Positions 18,209 through 28,205 are shown, counted from the stretch's first letter. The stretch: 64,000 bases of DNA from JBHYDC01 sp051861205 (GCA_051861205.1 JBHYDC010000001.1:1-64000); one strand, 5' to 3'. Program-made: numbers and translations. The notes: a model not told the origin generated them from the letters alone.

Positions 18209-18703
18209 ATGGTCTCCAGACGTCTTGCCCGCGAAGCCGGGCATCGCCGCAAGTTTCTGGCTGTGGTCGACGAGACGCCCGAATGCGACCGGGCGGTCGT
18301 CTACGCCGCCACGCGCGCTGCACGCACCGACGGCGTTCTCGTGCTCTTGTTTGTGATCAAGCCCGGCGAGTTCCAGCATTGGCTCGGCGTCGAGAGCATC
18401 ATGCGCGCCGAGGCGATGGATAACGCCGAGGACCGGCTCGCCCGTATGGCCGAGCGGGTGCGGGTGCTGGCCGCCATCGATCCCGAACTTGTGATCCGCG
18501 AGGGCAACCCCGCCGAGGTCATCCACGCGCTGATCGAGGAAGACCAGGACATTGCGATCCTCGTCCTGGCGTCCGGCAGCGGGTCGGATGGTCCGGGGCC
18601 GCTGGTTTCCTCGCTGGCGGGAAAAAACGCGGTCGGTTTTCCAATTCCCGTCACCATCGTTCCGGGTGGGCTGAGCGAGGACGAAGTCGTGGCGGTCGCG
18701 TAA
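18209..18703 (+). CDS. Universal stress protein (UspA family)
   Basis: 164-residue single-domain Usp. The fold starts with KFLAVVDETPECDRAVVYAA (beta1 with Asp, then helix), and has ILVLASGSGSDGPGPLVSSL followed by FPIPVTIVPG, which approximates the nucleotide-binding G-x2-G-x9-G-S/T region but is diverged, so ATP binding is uncertain. Cytosolic. It precedes nfu in the conserved trpS-usp-nfu order. Confidence 0.85.
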   Translation: MVSRRLAREAGHRRKFLAVVDETPECDRAVVYAATRAARTDGVLVLLFVIKPGEFQHWLGVESIMRAEAMDNAEDRLARMAERVRVLAAIDPELVIREGNPAEVIHALIEEDQDIAILVLASGSGSDGPGPLVSSLAGKNAVGFPIPVTIVPGGLSEDEVVAVA

Positions 18704-18820
18704 CACAGGCCCGCCCTCGCCGTCCCGCCTCCGATCTATGCGGTTGAAATTGCCGCGCGAAGGGTTATTTTCAAACCTTGGAACAATTCCAATCAGGCCT
18801 TGCCCCTGAGGAGACCGACG

Positions 18821-19378
18821 ATGTTCATCCAAACCGAAGCGACGCCCAATCCCGCGACGCTGAAGTTCCTGCCCGGACGGGTTGTTCTGGACGGTAGCCC
18901 GCGCGAGTTCCGCTCGATCGAGGAAGCCGGCGAATCGCCGCTCGCCTCCGCTCTGTTCGCCATCCCCGGCGTGACCGGCGTCTTCTTCGGCTATGATTTC
19001 GTGACCGTCACCAAGGCGGATAGCGAGTGGCCGCACCTCAAGCCCGCCGTCCTCGGCGCCATCATGGAGCATTTCGTTTCCGGGCGGCCGATCCTGATCG
19101 AAGGCAACACGGCCGAGGTCTCCGAAGAGGATTTCGATCCGGCCGATCAGGACACGGTGGACACCATCAAGGAACTGCTGGAAACCCGCATCCGCCCGGC
19201 TGTCGCGGCCGACGGCGGCGACATCACCTTCCGTTCGTTCCGCAGCGGCGTCGTCTACCTCAACATGCGGGGATCCTGCGCCGGCTGCCCGTCCTCCACC
19301 GCCACGCTGCGGCACGGTATCCAGAACCTCCTGAAGCATTTCCTGCCCGAGGTTGAGGAAGTCCGCGCGGTCGCCTGA
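18821..19378 (+). CDS. NifU family Fe-S scaffold/carrier protein (Nfu)
   Basis: 185 residues. The N-terminal Nfu domain begins MFIQTEATPNPATLKFLPG, and the C-terminal NifU-like domain has the Fe-S binding C-x2-C in GSCAGCPSS near residues 152-155. Such proteins carry 4Fe-4S clusters to target enzymes. The start at 18821 has a strong ribosome site (GAGGAG, 18808-18813). The gene is followed by an intrinsic terminator at 19404-19432. Confidence 0.93.
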   Translation: MFIQTEATPNPATLKFLPGRVVLDGSPREFRSIEEAGESPLASALFAIPGVTGVFFGYDFVTVTKADSEWPHLKPAVLGAIMEHFVSGRPILIEGNTAEVSEEDFDPADQDTVDTIKELLETRIRPAVAADGGDITFRSFRSGVVYLNMRGSCAGCPSSTATLRHGIQNLLKHFLPEVEEVRAVA

Positions 19379-19403
19379 AAATCCGCACACCTCGTCCATC
19401 AAT

Positions 19404-19432
19404 AAAAGGCCCCGCCACGAAGGGGCCTTTCT
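19404..19432 (+). terminator. Rho-independent terminator after nfu
   Basis: AAAGGCCCC (19405-19413) pairs perfectly with GGGGCCTTT (19422-19430) around an 8-base loop, and the descending arm ends in a T-run. It ends the usp/nfu transcript. Confidence 0.85.
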
Positions 19433-19564
19433 CTTGGAATGGGCCTGCCGCTTTTAAGCGATGTATTTGCGTGAACAGTGAGTTGACCAGTTTCAGCTCG
19501 CGCCTCTGGCGCGCCCATGCCATGCAATGGCTAGAAATGTAAACCTGATATCAGGATCATCCGC

Positions 19565-20173
19565 ATGGACGCCCTTGTAAACGACAAGCTGCCCCCGCTC
19601 GGTGACGCCGCGCTCGACCTCGTGTTCCGGAAGGCCCGTACCTTCAATTACTTCCTAGACATCCCCGTCGACGACGCCGTGATCCTGGAAGCCGTGCGCC
19701 TCGCCGAATTCGGCCCAACGGCGGTCAACAGCCTGCCTGGCCGGTTCCTCGTGGTGAGATCACCGGACGCCAGGGCCCGCCTTGCCAAGCATCTGTCCGA
19801 AGGCAACCGTGCAAAAACGATCGCCGCCCCCCTCACGGTCGTCGCCGCCTACGACACATCGTTTCCCCAAACCCTTCTGCGCACCTTCCCCCAGGCGCCC
19901 GCCGCGCAAGACTGGTTCGCCGGTCCCGCCGCCGAAACCGCCGCTGCCAAGAACGGCACGCTTCAAACCGCCTATTTCATCCTGGCGGCGCGTTCGCTCG
20001 GTCTTGATGCCGGCCCCATGGGCGGCTTCGATGCGGCCGGTGTCGACGGTGAATTCTTCGCCGGCACCACATGGCGCTCCAATCTCGTGATCAACCTCGG
20101 ATACGGCGATCGCGCCCGCCTTCACCCGCGCAATCCCCGCTTTGAGCCCGAAGAGATCACCCGCTTCGTCTAA
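19565..20173 (+). CDS. Nitroreductase-family protein, RutE-like (malonic semialdehyde reductase type)
   Basis: 202-residue FMN-dependent oxidoreductase. The N-terminal pattern (ALDLVFRKARTFNYFLDIPV), EFGPTAVNSLPGRFLVV and the C-terminal SLGLDAGPMGGFDAAGVD and LVINLGYGD follow RutE/HadB-type nitroreductases, which reduce malonic semialdehyde or quinones with NAD(P)H. No rut pyrimidine-degradation genes lie beside it, so the physiological substrate is open. Its promoter region (19433-19564) contains a CGCGCC/GGCGCG inverted repeat but nothing decisive. Confidence 0.8.
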   Translation: MDALVNDKLPPLGDAALDLVFRKARTFNYFLDIPVDDAVILEAVRLAEFGPTAVNSLPGRFLVVRSPDARARLAKHLSEGNRAKTIAAPLTVVAAYDTSFPQTLLRTFPQAPAAQDWFAGPAAETAAAKNGTLQTAYFILAARSLGLDAGPMGGFDAAGVDGEFFAGTTWRSNLVINLGYGDRARLHPRNPRFEPEEITRFV

Positions 20174-20254
20174 TCGGGGGGCCCGAAAGGACGGTATGCC
20201 CGCGCGCGTGGTCGTCGTAGAGTGGCAGAATGCCGTCCTCCTGCCGGGCCAGCC

Positions 20255-20911
20255 ATGATCCGCTTCCTGATCGTCGACGATCACCCCCTGTTCCGTGAAG
20301 CGCTGCAAAGCGTGATCCAGCGGGACTGGCCGGACGCGGATATTCGCGAGGCCGAATCCATCGAAGCGGCCGAGCATCTGCTCGCGTCGGGTCTGGCGAT
20401 AGACCTCGCGCTTCTCGATCTCTCGATGCCCGATGCGCGCGGTTTCGACGGTCTTCTGCGCCTGCGCGGCGGCTTTCCGCGTCTCCCGATCGTCGTGGTA
20501 TCGGGTCTCGAAGACGCCCGCATCGTGCGCGAGGCGCTGTCCTACGGCGCCGCCGGCTTCATTCCCAAATCCGTACGGCGCAACGAACTCGGCCGCGCCA
20601 TCGGCGAGGTGATCGCCGGTTCGGTCTATGTGCCCAACGGTCTGTCCCCGCCGCCGTCATCCTCCGACGCCCGGCCCGACCTCGCCGCCAAATTGAAAAC
20701 GCTCACGCCCCAGCAGATCCGCGTCTTGAAGATGCTGCGGCAGGGTCTTCTGAACAAGCAGATCGCGTTTGAGCTCAACGTGGGCGAAACCACGGTCAAA
20801 GCGCATGTCTCGGAAATCCTGCGCAAGCTCGGCGTCTATTCGCGCACCCAGGCCGTCATCGAGGCCACCAAGATCGACTTCGATCAGGTCCTCGCCGACA
20901 CCGACGGCTAA
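20255..20911 (+). CDS. LuxR/NarL-family response regulator
   Basis: 218 residues. The receiver domain (1-120) has acidic DDHPLFREAL, phospho-acceptor Asp in LALLDLSMPD, Ser in VVVSGLED and Lys in GFIPKSV. The C-terminal LuxR HTH (about 150-210) reads LTPQQIRVLKMLRQGLLNKQ, then IAFELNVGETTVKAHVSEIL. It is convergent with the hybrid kinase, with only 10 bases between their stops, so it is the most likely output partner of that kinase. Start at 20255 is preferred because the receiver begins at once (MIRFLIVDD). Confidence 0.9.
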   Translation: MIRFLIVDDHPLFREALQSVIQRDWPDADIREAESIEAAEHLLASGLAIDLALLDLSMPDARGFDGLLRLRGGFPRLPIVVVSGLEDARIVREALSYGAAGFIPKSVRRNELGRAIGEVIAGSVYVPNGLSPPPSSSDARPDLAAKLKTLTPQQIRVLKMLRQGLLNKQIAFELNVGETTVKAHVSEILRKLGVYSRTQAVIEATKIDFDQVLADTDG

Positions 20912-20921
20912 GTCCGGCCCA

Positions 20922-22319
20922 TCAACTGAGAATGTGGGCGAACAGTGCCCTTAGCTCCGCCGGCTTCAGCGGCTTCTGCATCAACTCGCATCCGGCCGCC
21001 CGCACCCGTGCCGCCACCTCATCGGACCTGTCGGCGGTAATCACCACGGCCGGCACCGCCCGCCCGGCCAGCGCGCGAATAGCGGCCACGCTGGAAAGCC
21101 CCGTTTGCGCATTGTCGAGATGATAATCGGCCAAAATGAGATCCGGCGCCCCCCGTTCCCGGCAGGCATCCAGCGCTGCGGCGGTGTCGCGCGCGGTTTC
21201 CACGCGGCAGTTCCAGCGGGTCAGGAGATGCGCGGTCGCGGCCCGCACCGCCTCGTCATTTTCCACCACCAGCACCTTGGCATCCGCCATGCCATAAGTT
21301 TTCAGCGCCGCGCGGCCGGCCTCGCGCGGCTGCGGTCGTTCGGGCGCGGGCGCAACCGGCAATACGATCTCGAAGGCCGAGCCCCGGTTGGTCCGGGACC
21401 GAAGCTGAATGTCATGCCCCAGCGCCTGGGCCATGCGCCGCACGATCGAAAGGCCGAGTCCAAGGCCCGCCACCCCGTCCACCGTTCGGGCCGATCCGCG
21501 GTGAAACTCCTCGAAAATCGCCTCGTGCTCGTCGGCTGGAATCCCGACGCCGGTATCGGCCACCACGATCCGGGCAAATCCCGGGCCGGCCGGACGAACG
21601 CCGACAATCACGCCGCCGCTCGGCGTATAGCGCACCGCGTTGGAAATCAGGTTCTGGAGGATCCGCCGCAACAGCATCGGATCCGACCGGGCATAGAGCC
21701 GCGTCGGCCTGATGCGGAAATCGAGCCCTTTGTGGGCTACGATAGGTGCGAAATCGGAGGCGAGCGAAGCCAGGATTTTGGCCAGCGGAACCGTGCGAAC
21801 CTCCGGCTTCAAGGCGCCGGCGTCGAGCTTGGAAATATCGAGCAGCGTCTTCAAAAGCTCCTCGATGTTTTCAAGCGCCCGGTCCACCTGGCCCGACAAC
21901 CGCCGCCCCTCCTCGCCCTGCTGCACCTCCACGAGCGCCGAAACGGACAGCCGCGCAGCATTCAGCGGCTGCAACAGATCGTGTCCGGCAGCCGCCAGAA
22001 ACCGGGTCTTATAGGCGTTGGCCTGCTCGGCGTCGTCTTTGGCCCGCCGCAATTCCTCGTTGGACTGTTCAAGCCGCGTCAGCACGGCGGTCAGTTCCTC
22101 CGTCCGCGCGCGAACCTGCAGCTCCAAATTGATGGCGGTCTGAAACAGCGAATAGGCGTTGCCGTGCACGTCGGTCGACCGTTCGACCCTGTCCATCAAC
22201 GCCGCGTTAATTTTCTCCAAGCGCCGGATGCGCTCGATCAGCGTCGCCTCGCGCTCGTCGGGTTCGGTGACGCGCGCAGCCGGCTGCGGGCTTTGCTGAT
22301 AGGGCCGTCTCTCACTCAC
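20922..22319 (-). CDS. Cytosolic hybrid histidine kinase, NahK-like
   Basis: 465 residues without any membrane segment. A coiled coil (about 25-100) leads into the dimerisation H-box AAAGHDLLQPLNAARL with phospho-acceptor His113, and the ATPase has LQNLISNAVRYTPSGG (N-box), DTGVGIP and GLGLGLS. A C-terminal receiver (about 340-465) has Asp in LILADYHLD and Lys in LMQKPLKP. It lacks its own sensor domain, and its start overlaps the stop of the FIST-domain gene by 4 bases. This is the NosP-NahK arrangement of pseudomonads, in which the FIST haem protein controls kinase activity in response to nitric oxide. Output is probably the adjacent LuxR-type regulator. Confidence 0.85.
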   Translation of the reverse strand: MSERRPYQQSPQPAARVTEPDEREATLIERIRRLEKINAALMDRVERSTDVHGNAYSLFQTAINLELQVRARTEELTAVLTRLEQSNEELRRAKDDAEQANAYKTRFLAAAGHDLLQPLNAARLSVSALVEVQQGEEGRRLSGQVDRALENIEELLKTLLDISKLDAGALKPEVRTVPLAKILASLASDFAPIVAHKGLDFRIRPTRLYARSDPMLLRRILQNLISNAVRYTPSGGVIVGVRPAGPGFARIVVADTGVGIPADEHEAIFEEFHRGSARTVDGVAGLGLGLSIVRRMAQALGHDIQLRSRTNRGSAFEIVLPVAPAPERPQPREAGRAALKTYGMADAKVLVVENDEAVRAATAHLLTRWNCRVETARDTAAALDACRERGAPDLILADYHLDNAQTGLSSVAAIRALAGRAVPAVVITADRSDEVAARVRAAGCELMQKPLKPAELRALFAHILS

Positions 22320-23503
22320 CGCCCGCCCGCCTGTTCCGGGTCGAGCCCGATCGCCACCCCCGCGAAGGTCTGGTTCAGATGCATCGTGCGATACTGCTCG
22401 CCATAGGTGTTGAATCCAAACACGTGGTGCCGGCGATAAAGGTCGGAAAGCTTATGCGTCACCTGCCGGTTCTGGGCGTCGAGCCGCCGCAGCACGCAGT
22501 CAAAACCAAGGATCCAATCGATCCCGCCAAGGTCCGCCTCCAAGCGTTCGAGCGCCGTCTCAAGGCTCGTCACGAGATCGACCGGCTTGGCCACCGTCAG
22601 CACCACGCCGTTGTCGATCGCACAGAAAAACGACAGCGACCCATCCGGATTGGTCGAGCGAAGCGAGCGGCAGAAATACTCCCCGCCTACGCGCACCACC
22701 ATGGGGTGGGCGGCAAACCCGAAGGGCGATAGTTGCTCCGGATCGAGCCCCACCATGGTGGCATACTCATAGGCAGCGACTTCCGCGTTCAGTTCCGTCA
22801 CGGTGCGCGTCGCCGGATCGGACGCGGTGACCACGAGCTTCATCGCCGTCGGCTCGAAGTTGTCGGTCTTGAACACGCGGAAGGGATGGTCGGTCCGCAC
22901 CAGGATCAGGATTGCCGCATCGCTATGAACCGCGCCACCGTGGATAAGCGTCGTCGCCTGAAAGGCCAGGTCGTCCCCCGCCGAACCGCCTACGAGCGGG
23001 ATGTCGCCAAGCGCCCAATGGAGCGCCGAAACCACGGCTTCCTCGCGCATGCAGAGCCCGTCGATCAGGCTCACGGCAAAGGTCTGGCCGGGTTTGGTGC
23101 CGGGCTTTCGCCGCATCAGATCCGCCCGAAGCTTGGTCACCGCGTCTGACCCGCGATCGACCGAAAGGCGCGCCACATCCGGGATCACCGCCGAAACAAG
23201 GTCGAAACCGGCCAAGGGGAAGGCAATGGCCACGAGCCCGCGATCGGAAAGGCCGCTGTCGGAAATCTCGCCCGCTGTCGAACATCCCGCGATGGCGACG
23301 CCGGGAAATGCCAGAGCCAGCGCGTCGGTCAGGGCGGCCGCGTCGAACTCCGGCGAGAAGAAAACCAGGAGATAGCCGGTCCCTTGCGGATCGAACGCGC
23401 GCCGAAGCCCCGTCACCGCCTTGTCAGGGTCGATCTCGGCGATCGAAACGGTCTTCACCCCGCAGGCAAAGCTTCGCCCTTCGCCCCCGCTCGCACTCGC
23501 CAC
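22316..23503 (-). CDS. FIST-domain sensory protein (NosP-like)
   Basis: 395 residues with FIST-N (about 30-230; GYLLVFFSPEFDAAALTDAL, AGCSTAGEISDSGL, VGGSAGDDLAF) and FIST-C (about 240-380; ending FGFNTYGEQYRTMHLNQTFA). No signal peptide or membrane span. FIST proteins of the NosP type bind haem and sense nitric oxide, regulating a co-encoded NahK kinase; the downstream kinase overlaps by 4 bases, which supports that role. Haem binding cannot be proven from sequence here. The GTG at 23503 is the first usable start. Confidence 0.8.
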   Translation of the reverse strand: MASASGGEGRSFACGVKTVSIAEIDPDKAVTGLRRAFDPQGTGYLLVFFSPEFDAAALTDALALAFPGVAIAGCSTAGEISDSGLSDRGLVAIAFPLAGFDLVSAVIPDVARLSVDRGSDAVTKLRADLMRRKPGTKPGQTFAVSLIDGLCMREEAVVSALHWALGDIPLVGGSAGDDLAFQATTLIHGGAVHSDAAILILVRTDHPFRVFKTDNFEPTAMKLVVTASDPATRTVTELNAEVAAYEYATMVGLDPEQLSPFGFAAHPMVVRVGGEYFCRSLRSTNPDGSLSFFCAIDNGVVLTVAKPVDLVTSLETALERLEADLGGIDWILGFDCVLRRLDAQNRQVTHKLSDLYRRHHVFGFNTYGEQYRTMHLNQTFAGVAIGLDPEQAGGR

Positions 23504-23779
23504 GCCCGTTTCCTCTCCGGCTGCCTTCGGGCAGTCTCGCGATCGTTGAGTTCAGCCTAAGCGAGGCGTCACCGCCGTTGCAAGCCGCAATCGCGGTCCT
23601 GGCCTCGCATCGGGAGCCCCGGCCTGCTATGCAAGAGACCGAAAGTACAATTCCATGCCAACAGACACACAGCTAGGATTCGGCGCTAAGTTTTGACGCC
23701 TTGGCGGGTGGCGGCGGGAGTGCTTTACTCTAGTGTCGTTCCTTGTCCTCAGGCAGTCGGACTCGGGAGGAGTAAGCCG

Positions 23780-24433
23780 ATGGACATGACGGGCGAATAT
23801 CGGATACCCGCGCCGCGCCAAGCTGTCTGGACGGCGCTGAACGATCCCGAGGTGCTCAAGGCCTGCATTCCCGGCTGCGAAAGCCTTGAAAAGACCGGCG
23901 AGGAAATGGTCGCCACCGTTGTCGCCAAGATCGGCCCGGTGAAAGCCAAATTCGCCGGCAAGGTACGCCTGGAAAATCTCAATCCGCCCACCAGTTATTC
24001 CATCGTGGGCGAGGGCCAGGGCGGTGTCGCCGGCTTTGCCAAGGGCGGCGCGGATGTCGCCTTGGCGGATGACGGCGAGGGCACCATCCTCACCTATACG
24101 GCGCGGGCACAGGTCGGCGGTAAGATCGCGCAGCTTGGCAGCCGCCTGATCGACGGCACGGCCAAGATGATGGCGGACCAGTTTTTTTCCGCCTTTACAG
24201 CGAAGGTCGGCGGCGCCGAAGCGGCGATTTCGCAGGCTGAATTGGATGGCGGAAGCGCCGCAGTGAAGGAAGGCATGCTCGATCATGCGGTGCATGCCGC
24301 GGAAGCAGCGGAACGGCGCGTCGAGGCGCGCGTCGAAACTGCCGCAATCCGCTCCGGCCCGTCGGGCCCTATGTTGTGGGGGCTCGTCGCGCTGGCAGCC
24401 GTGATCGTCGTGCTTTTGATCGCGGCTTTGTAA
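23780..24433 (+). CDS. coxG: CoxG-like SRPBCC protein with C-terminal membrane anchor
   Basis: 217 residues. An SRPBCC/CoxG domain (1-150) begins MDMTGEYRIPAPRQAVWTAL with the family PGCESLEK and GPVKAKFAGKV blocks, followed by a linker and a C-terminal membrane helix (LWGLVALAAVIVVLLIAAL). CoxG proteins anchor or deliver lipids/quinones for aerobic CO dehydrogenase-type enzymes and recruit them to the membrane. The ribosome site GGGAGGAG at 23765-23772 sets the start. It leads the coxS-coxL-coxM cluster. Confidence 0.85.
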   Translation: MDMTGEYRIPAPRQAVWTALNDPEVLKACIPGCESLEKTGEEMVATVVAKIGPVKAKFAGKVRLENLNPPTSYSIVGEGQGGVAGFAKGGADVALADDGEGTILTYTARAQVGGKIAQLGSRLIDGTAKMMADQFFSAFTAKVGGAEAAISQAELDGGSAAVKEGMLDHAVHAAEAAERRVEARVETAAIRSGPSGPMLWGLVALAAVIVVLLIAAL

Positions 24434-24520
24434 CGAGACCGGGCGGTGGTCTTCGCGCTGGAGGGCGCGCGGCCGCACGCACCGGAATAAGAAGAACCGA
24501 GGTCTCGGAGGGAGGTATAG

Positions 24521-25009
24521 ATGACAACTGTTTCGCTCGTCGTGAACGGCAAATCCGTCACGGCAACGGTCGAGGACCGCACGCTTCTCGTCAATCTGTT
24601 GCGCGAAAATCTGAATCTGACCGGCACCCACGTCGGCTGCGATACCTCGCAGTGCGGCGCCTGCGTCGTTCATGTCGACGGATTGGCGGTGAAGGCCTGC
24701 ACCATGCTGGCGGCCCAGGCCGACGGCTGTCAGGTCACCACCATCGAAGGTCTGGCAAACGGTGACCAGTTGCACCCCGTGCAGGCGGCGTTCAAGGAAC
24801 ATCATGGTCTTCAGTGCGGCTTCTGCACGCCGGGGATGATCATGGCGGCTGTCGATATGATCGCCCGCCACGGCGCCAAGCTCGACGAGGCGACCATACG
24901 CCACGAGCTTGAAGGCAACATTTGCCGCTGCACCGGCTACCACAACATCGTCAAGGCGATCCAGAGCGCGGCCAATGAAATGGCTGGTCTGTCTCAGGCC
25001 GCCGAATAA
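24521..25009 (+). CDS. coxS: Molybdenum hydroxylase small subunit, 2x[2Fe-2S] (CoxS type)
   Basis: 162 residues with both iron-sulfur domains: the plant-ferredoxin cluster cysteines in [16 protein letters not shown] with C-T-M, and the helical-domain cluster in CGFCTPGM and [10 protein letters not shown]. It passes electrons from the molybdenum site in CoxL to FAD in CoxM. A strong ribosome site (GGAGGTATAG) precedes the ATG. Gene order S-L-M is that of form II enzymes. Confidence 0.93.
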   Translation: MTTVSLVVNGKSVTATVEDRTLLVNLLRENLNLTGTHVGCDTSQCGACVVHVDGLAVKACTMLAAQADGCQVTTIEGLANGDQLHPVQAAFKEHHGLQCGFCTPGMIMAAVDMIARHGAKLDEATIRHELEGNICRCTGYHNIVKAIQSAANEMAGLSQAAE

Positions 25010-25038
25010 CAATTCGCACCTAATCTCGGGAGGAGACT

Positions 25039-27393
25039 ATGGGGCTTGAAGGCATAGGCGCGCGCGTCACCCGCAAGGAAGACAAGCGCTTCATCACCGG
25101 TCGCGGCCGGTATACCGACGACATCAACCTGCAGAACTCGGCCTACGCCGTGTTCGTTCGCTCGCCGCATGCGCATGCGAAGATCCTGTCGATCGACACG
25201 GCCGCCGCCAAGGCAGCGCCCGGCGTCATCGACGTTCTGACCGGCGCGGACCTTGCGGGCGACCGGATCGGCGGCCTCATATGCGGCTGGATGATCCACT
25301 CGCGCGACGGCTCGCCGATGAAGGCCGGCGCCCATCCCGCCATCGCCCATGACCGGGTTCGCCATGTCGGCGATCAGGTCGCGGTCGTTATCGCCGAAAC
25401 GCGCAATCAGGCGCGCGACGCCGCCGAACTCGTCGAAGTCGACTACGAGGTCCTGCCCTCCGTCGTCGACACCGCCAGGGCGCTCGACCCGTCCTCGCCG
25501 GAAATTCACCCCGAGGCGCCCGGAAACCTGATCTTCGACTGGACGATCGGCGACGAAGCCGCCGTGGATGCCGCCTTCGCCGGCGCCGCCCATGTCGTCG
25601 AACTCGACATCGTCAACAACCGCCTGTCGCCGAACCCGATGGAGCCGCGCTCCGCGATCGGGTCCTACGATCCGGCCGAAGAGCATTTCACGCTCTACAA
25701 CACCTCGCAGAACCCGCATCTCGCGCGCCTCGTGCTGTCGGCCTTCGTCGGCATCGCTCCGGAACACAAGCTGCGCGTGATCGCGCCGGACGTCGGCGGC
25801 GGTTTCGGCGCCAAGATCTACATCTATCCCGAAGAAACCGTGATGCTCTGGGCATCGAAGCGCATCGGCGGACGTCCCGTGAAATGGACGGCCGATCGCA
25901 GCGAAGCCTTCCTCACCGATTGCCACGGCCGCGACCACGTGACGAAGGCGAAACTCGCCCTCGACGCGAACCACCAGTTCCTGGCGCTGCGCTCCGACAC
26001 CATCGCCAACATCGGCGCCTACATGTCGACCTTCGCGTCGGTGACGCCGACCTACCTGCATGCGACGCTGCTCTCGGGTCAGTATGTCATCCCGTCGATC
26101 TTCTCGAATGTGAAGGCCGTCTACACCAACACCGTTCCAGTTGACGCCTATCGCGGCGCCGGCCGTCCGGAAGCCACCTATATCGTCGAACGGCTGGTTG
26201 AAACCGCCGCGCGCGATCTCGGCGTCGATCCGGCGGAACTGCGCCGCAAGAACTTCATCAAGGCGTTCCCCTACCAGACGCCGGTAATCCTCAACTACGA
26301 CTCAGGCGATTTCGAGGGCAACCTCGACGCGGCTCTGAAGGCGGCCGACTACGCCGGCTTCCCCGCCCGCAAAGCGGCTTCGGCCGCCAAGGGCAAGCTG
26401 CGCGGCATCGGCTTCTCCAGTTACATCGAAGCTTGCGGCATCGCGCCTTCGGCGGCCGTCGGTTCGCTCGGCGCGGGCGTCGGCCTCTGGGAATCGGCCG
26501 AGGTGCGCGTCAACCCGGTCGGCACGGTCGAAGTGCTCACCGGCTCGCACAGCCACGGCCAGGGCCATGAAACCACCTTCGCGCAGCTCGTCAACGAGCG
26601 GCTCGGCATCGGCATGGACAAGGTGCAGATCGTCCACGGCGACACCGACAAGGTGCAGTTCGGCATGGGCACCTACGGCTCGCGCTCCGGCGCGGTCGGC
26701 ATGTCGGCCATCGTGAAGGCGCTCGACAAGGTCGAAGCCAAGGCCAAGAAGATCGCCGCGCATCTGATGGAAGCCGCCGAGGCCGACATCGTGATCGAAA
26801 ACGGCGAGTTGAAGGTGGCTGGAACCGATAAGAAGCTGCCCTTCTTCCAGGTGGCTCTTGCCGCCTATACCGCCCACAACCTGCCGGCAGGCATGGAGCC
26901 GGGTCTGAAGGAAGGCGCCTTCTACGACCCGACCAACTTCACCTTCCCGGCCGGCACCTACATCTGCGAGGTTGAAATCGACCCCGAAACCGGCAAGACC
27001 GAGGTCCTCGCCTTCACCGCCGTCGACGACTTCGGCCGCATCATCAACCCGATGATCGTCGAGGGTCAGGTTCACGGCGGTCTCGTCCAGGGCATCGGTC
27101 AGGCATTGCTCGAAGGCGTCACCTACGACAGCGAAAGCGGCCAGCTCATCACGGGGTCCTACATGGACTACGCGATGCCGCGCGCCGACGACGTGCCCAG
27201 CTTCGAGATCGGTCACAACTCCACCCTTTGCCCGGGCAATCCGCTCGGCATGAAGGGCTGCGGCGAGGCCGGCGCGATCGGCTCTCCGCCGGCCGTGATC
27301 AACGCCATCACGAATGCCATCGGCATTCGCGATCTCTCGATGCCTGCCACGCCCGCCAAGGTGTGGGCGGCGATCCAAGCCGCCGGCCACTGA
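25039..27393 (+). CDS. coxL: Molybdenum hydroxylase large subunit, form II CoxL-like
   Basis: 784 residues, the molybdopterin-cytosine-dinucleotide catalytic subunit. N-terminal block [20 protein letters not shown], molybdenum-binding [14 protein letters not shown], and the active-site loop AYRGAGR near residue 370, which is the form II signature. True CO dehydrogenase (form I) has AYxCSFR with the Cys that holds copper; this Cys is absent, so CO oxidation should not be assumed. The C-terminal [16 protein letters not shown] with the catalytic Glu is present. Substrate unknown, possibly an aldehyde or N-heterocycle. Confidence 0.9.
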   Translation: MGLEGIGARVTRKEDKRFITGRGRYTDDINLQNSAYAVFVRSPHAHAKILSIDTAAAKAAPGVIDVLTGADLAGDRIGGLICGWMIHSRDGSPMKAGAHPAIAHDRVRHVGDQVAVVIAETRNQARDAAELVEVDYEVLPSVVDTARALDPSSPEIHPEAPGNLIFDWTIGDEAAVDAAFAGAAHVVELDIVNNRLSPNPMEPRSAIGSYDPAEEHFTLYNTSQNPHLARLVLSAFVGIAPEHKLRVIAPDVGGGFGAKIYIYPEETVMLWASKRIGGRPVKWTADRSEAFLTDCHGRDHVTKAKLALDANHQFLALRSDTIANIGAYMSTFASVTPTYLHATLLSGQYVIPSIFSNVKAVYTNTVPVDAYRGAGRPEATYIVERLVETAARDLGVDPAELRRKNFIKAFPYQTPVILNYDSGDFEGNLDAALKAADYAGFPARKAASAAKGKLRGIGFSSYIEACGIAPSAAVGSLGAGVGLWESAEVRVNPVGTVEVLTGSHSHGQGHETTFAQLVNERLGIGMDKVQIVHGDTDKVQFGMGTYGSRSGAVGMSAIVKALDKVEAKAKKIAAHLMEAAEADIVIENGELKVAGTDKKLPFFQVALAAYTAHNLPAGMEPGLKEGAFYDPTNFTFPAGTYICEVEIDPETGKTEVLAFTAVDDFGRIINPMIVEGQVHGGLVQGIGQALLEGVTYDSESGQLITGSYMDYAMPRADDVPSFEIGHNSTLCPGNPLGMKGCGEAGAIGSPPAVINAITNAIGIRDLSMPATPAKVWAAIQAAGH

Positions 27394-27413
27394 CCCCGAG
27401 GAGACCTCACGCC

Positions 27414-28205
27414 ATGTACCAGACCACGTATCATCGGCCGTCGTCCGTCTCGGAAGCGGCTGCACTTCTCACCGGCGAGGCTAAGCTCCTCGCCGGCGGG
27501 CAAACCTTGATCCCCACCATGAAGCAGCGCCTCGCTGCGCCGGCTAGCCTCATCGATCTCGCCCGTCTCAGCGAGTTGAAGGGCATCACCGTCGCCGGCG
27601 GCACGCTCACCATCGGCGCGGGCACCACCCACGCCACGGTGGCCGGCTCGGCCGATGTCAAAGGCTCGATCCCCGCGCTCGCCAAGCTCGCCTCTGGCAT
27701 CGGAGACCCGCACGTGCGCCACATGGGCACGATCGGCGGTTCGGTGGCCAACAACGATCCGGCGGCGGACTATCCCTCGGCCATCCTCGGCCTTGGCGCC
27801 ACGGTGATCACCAACAAGCGCTCGATCGCGGCGGATGATTTCTTCCAAGGGCTGTTCACCACGGCGCTCGGCGAGGATGAGATCATCGTCAAGTTCTCCT
27901 TCCCCGTCCCCGCGAAGGCGGCCTATGCGAAGTTCGCCAACCCGGCCTCGCGCTATGCGATGGCGGGCGTGTTCGTCGCCCACACCGGCGGCGCCGTGCG
28001 CGTCGCGGTCACGGGCGCCGGCTCGAACGGCGTCTTCCGCTGGAGCGATGCGGAAGCCGCGCTTAACTCCAGCTTCGCCGCGTCCGCGCTCGACGCGCTG
28101 ACGGTGGATCCCTCGGGCCTTCTCTCCGACATCCACGGCGATGCGGCCTACCGGGCGAACCTCGTCAAGGTCATGGCAAAGCGCGCGGTCGTTGCCGCAG
28201 GCTGA
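27414..28205 (+). CDS. coxM: Molybdenum hydroxylase FAD subunit (CoxM type)
   Basis: 263 residues. FAD-binding motifs AGGQTLIP (about residues 29-36) and TIGGSVANNDPAADYP (about 104-119) are intact, followed by the CO-dehydrogenase flavoprotein C-terminal domain. It accepts electrons from CoxS and passes them to the respiratory chain. The start at 27414 follows GAGGAGACC. Last gene of the cluster; a terminator lies 22 bases after the stop. Confidence 0.92.
   Translation: MYQTTYHRPSSVSEAAALLTGEAKLLAGGQTLIPTMKQRLAAPASLIDLARLSELKGITVAGGTLTIGAGTTHATVAGSADVKGSIPALAKLASGIGDPHVRHMGTIGGSVANNDPAADYPSAILGLGATVITNKRSIAADDFFQGLFTTALGEDEIIVKFSFPVPAKAAYAKFANPASRYAMAGVFVAHTGGAVRVAVTGAGSNGVFRWSDAEAALNSSFAASALDALTVDPSGLLSDIHGDAAYRANLVKVMAKRAVVAAG

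Noticed and set aside
25039..27393. Annotation as true aerobic CO dehydrogenase
   Set aside because: The active-site loop is AYRGAGR, without the copper-ligand Cys of form I enzymes.
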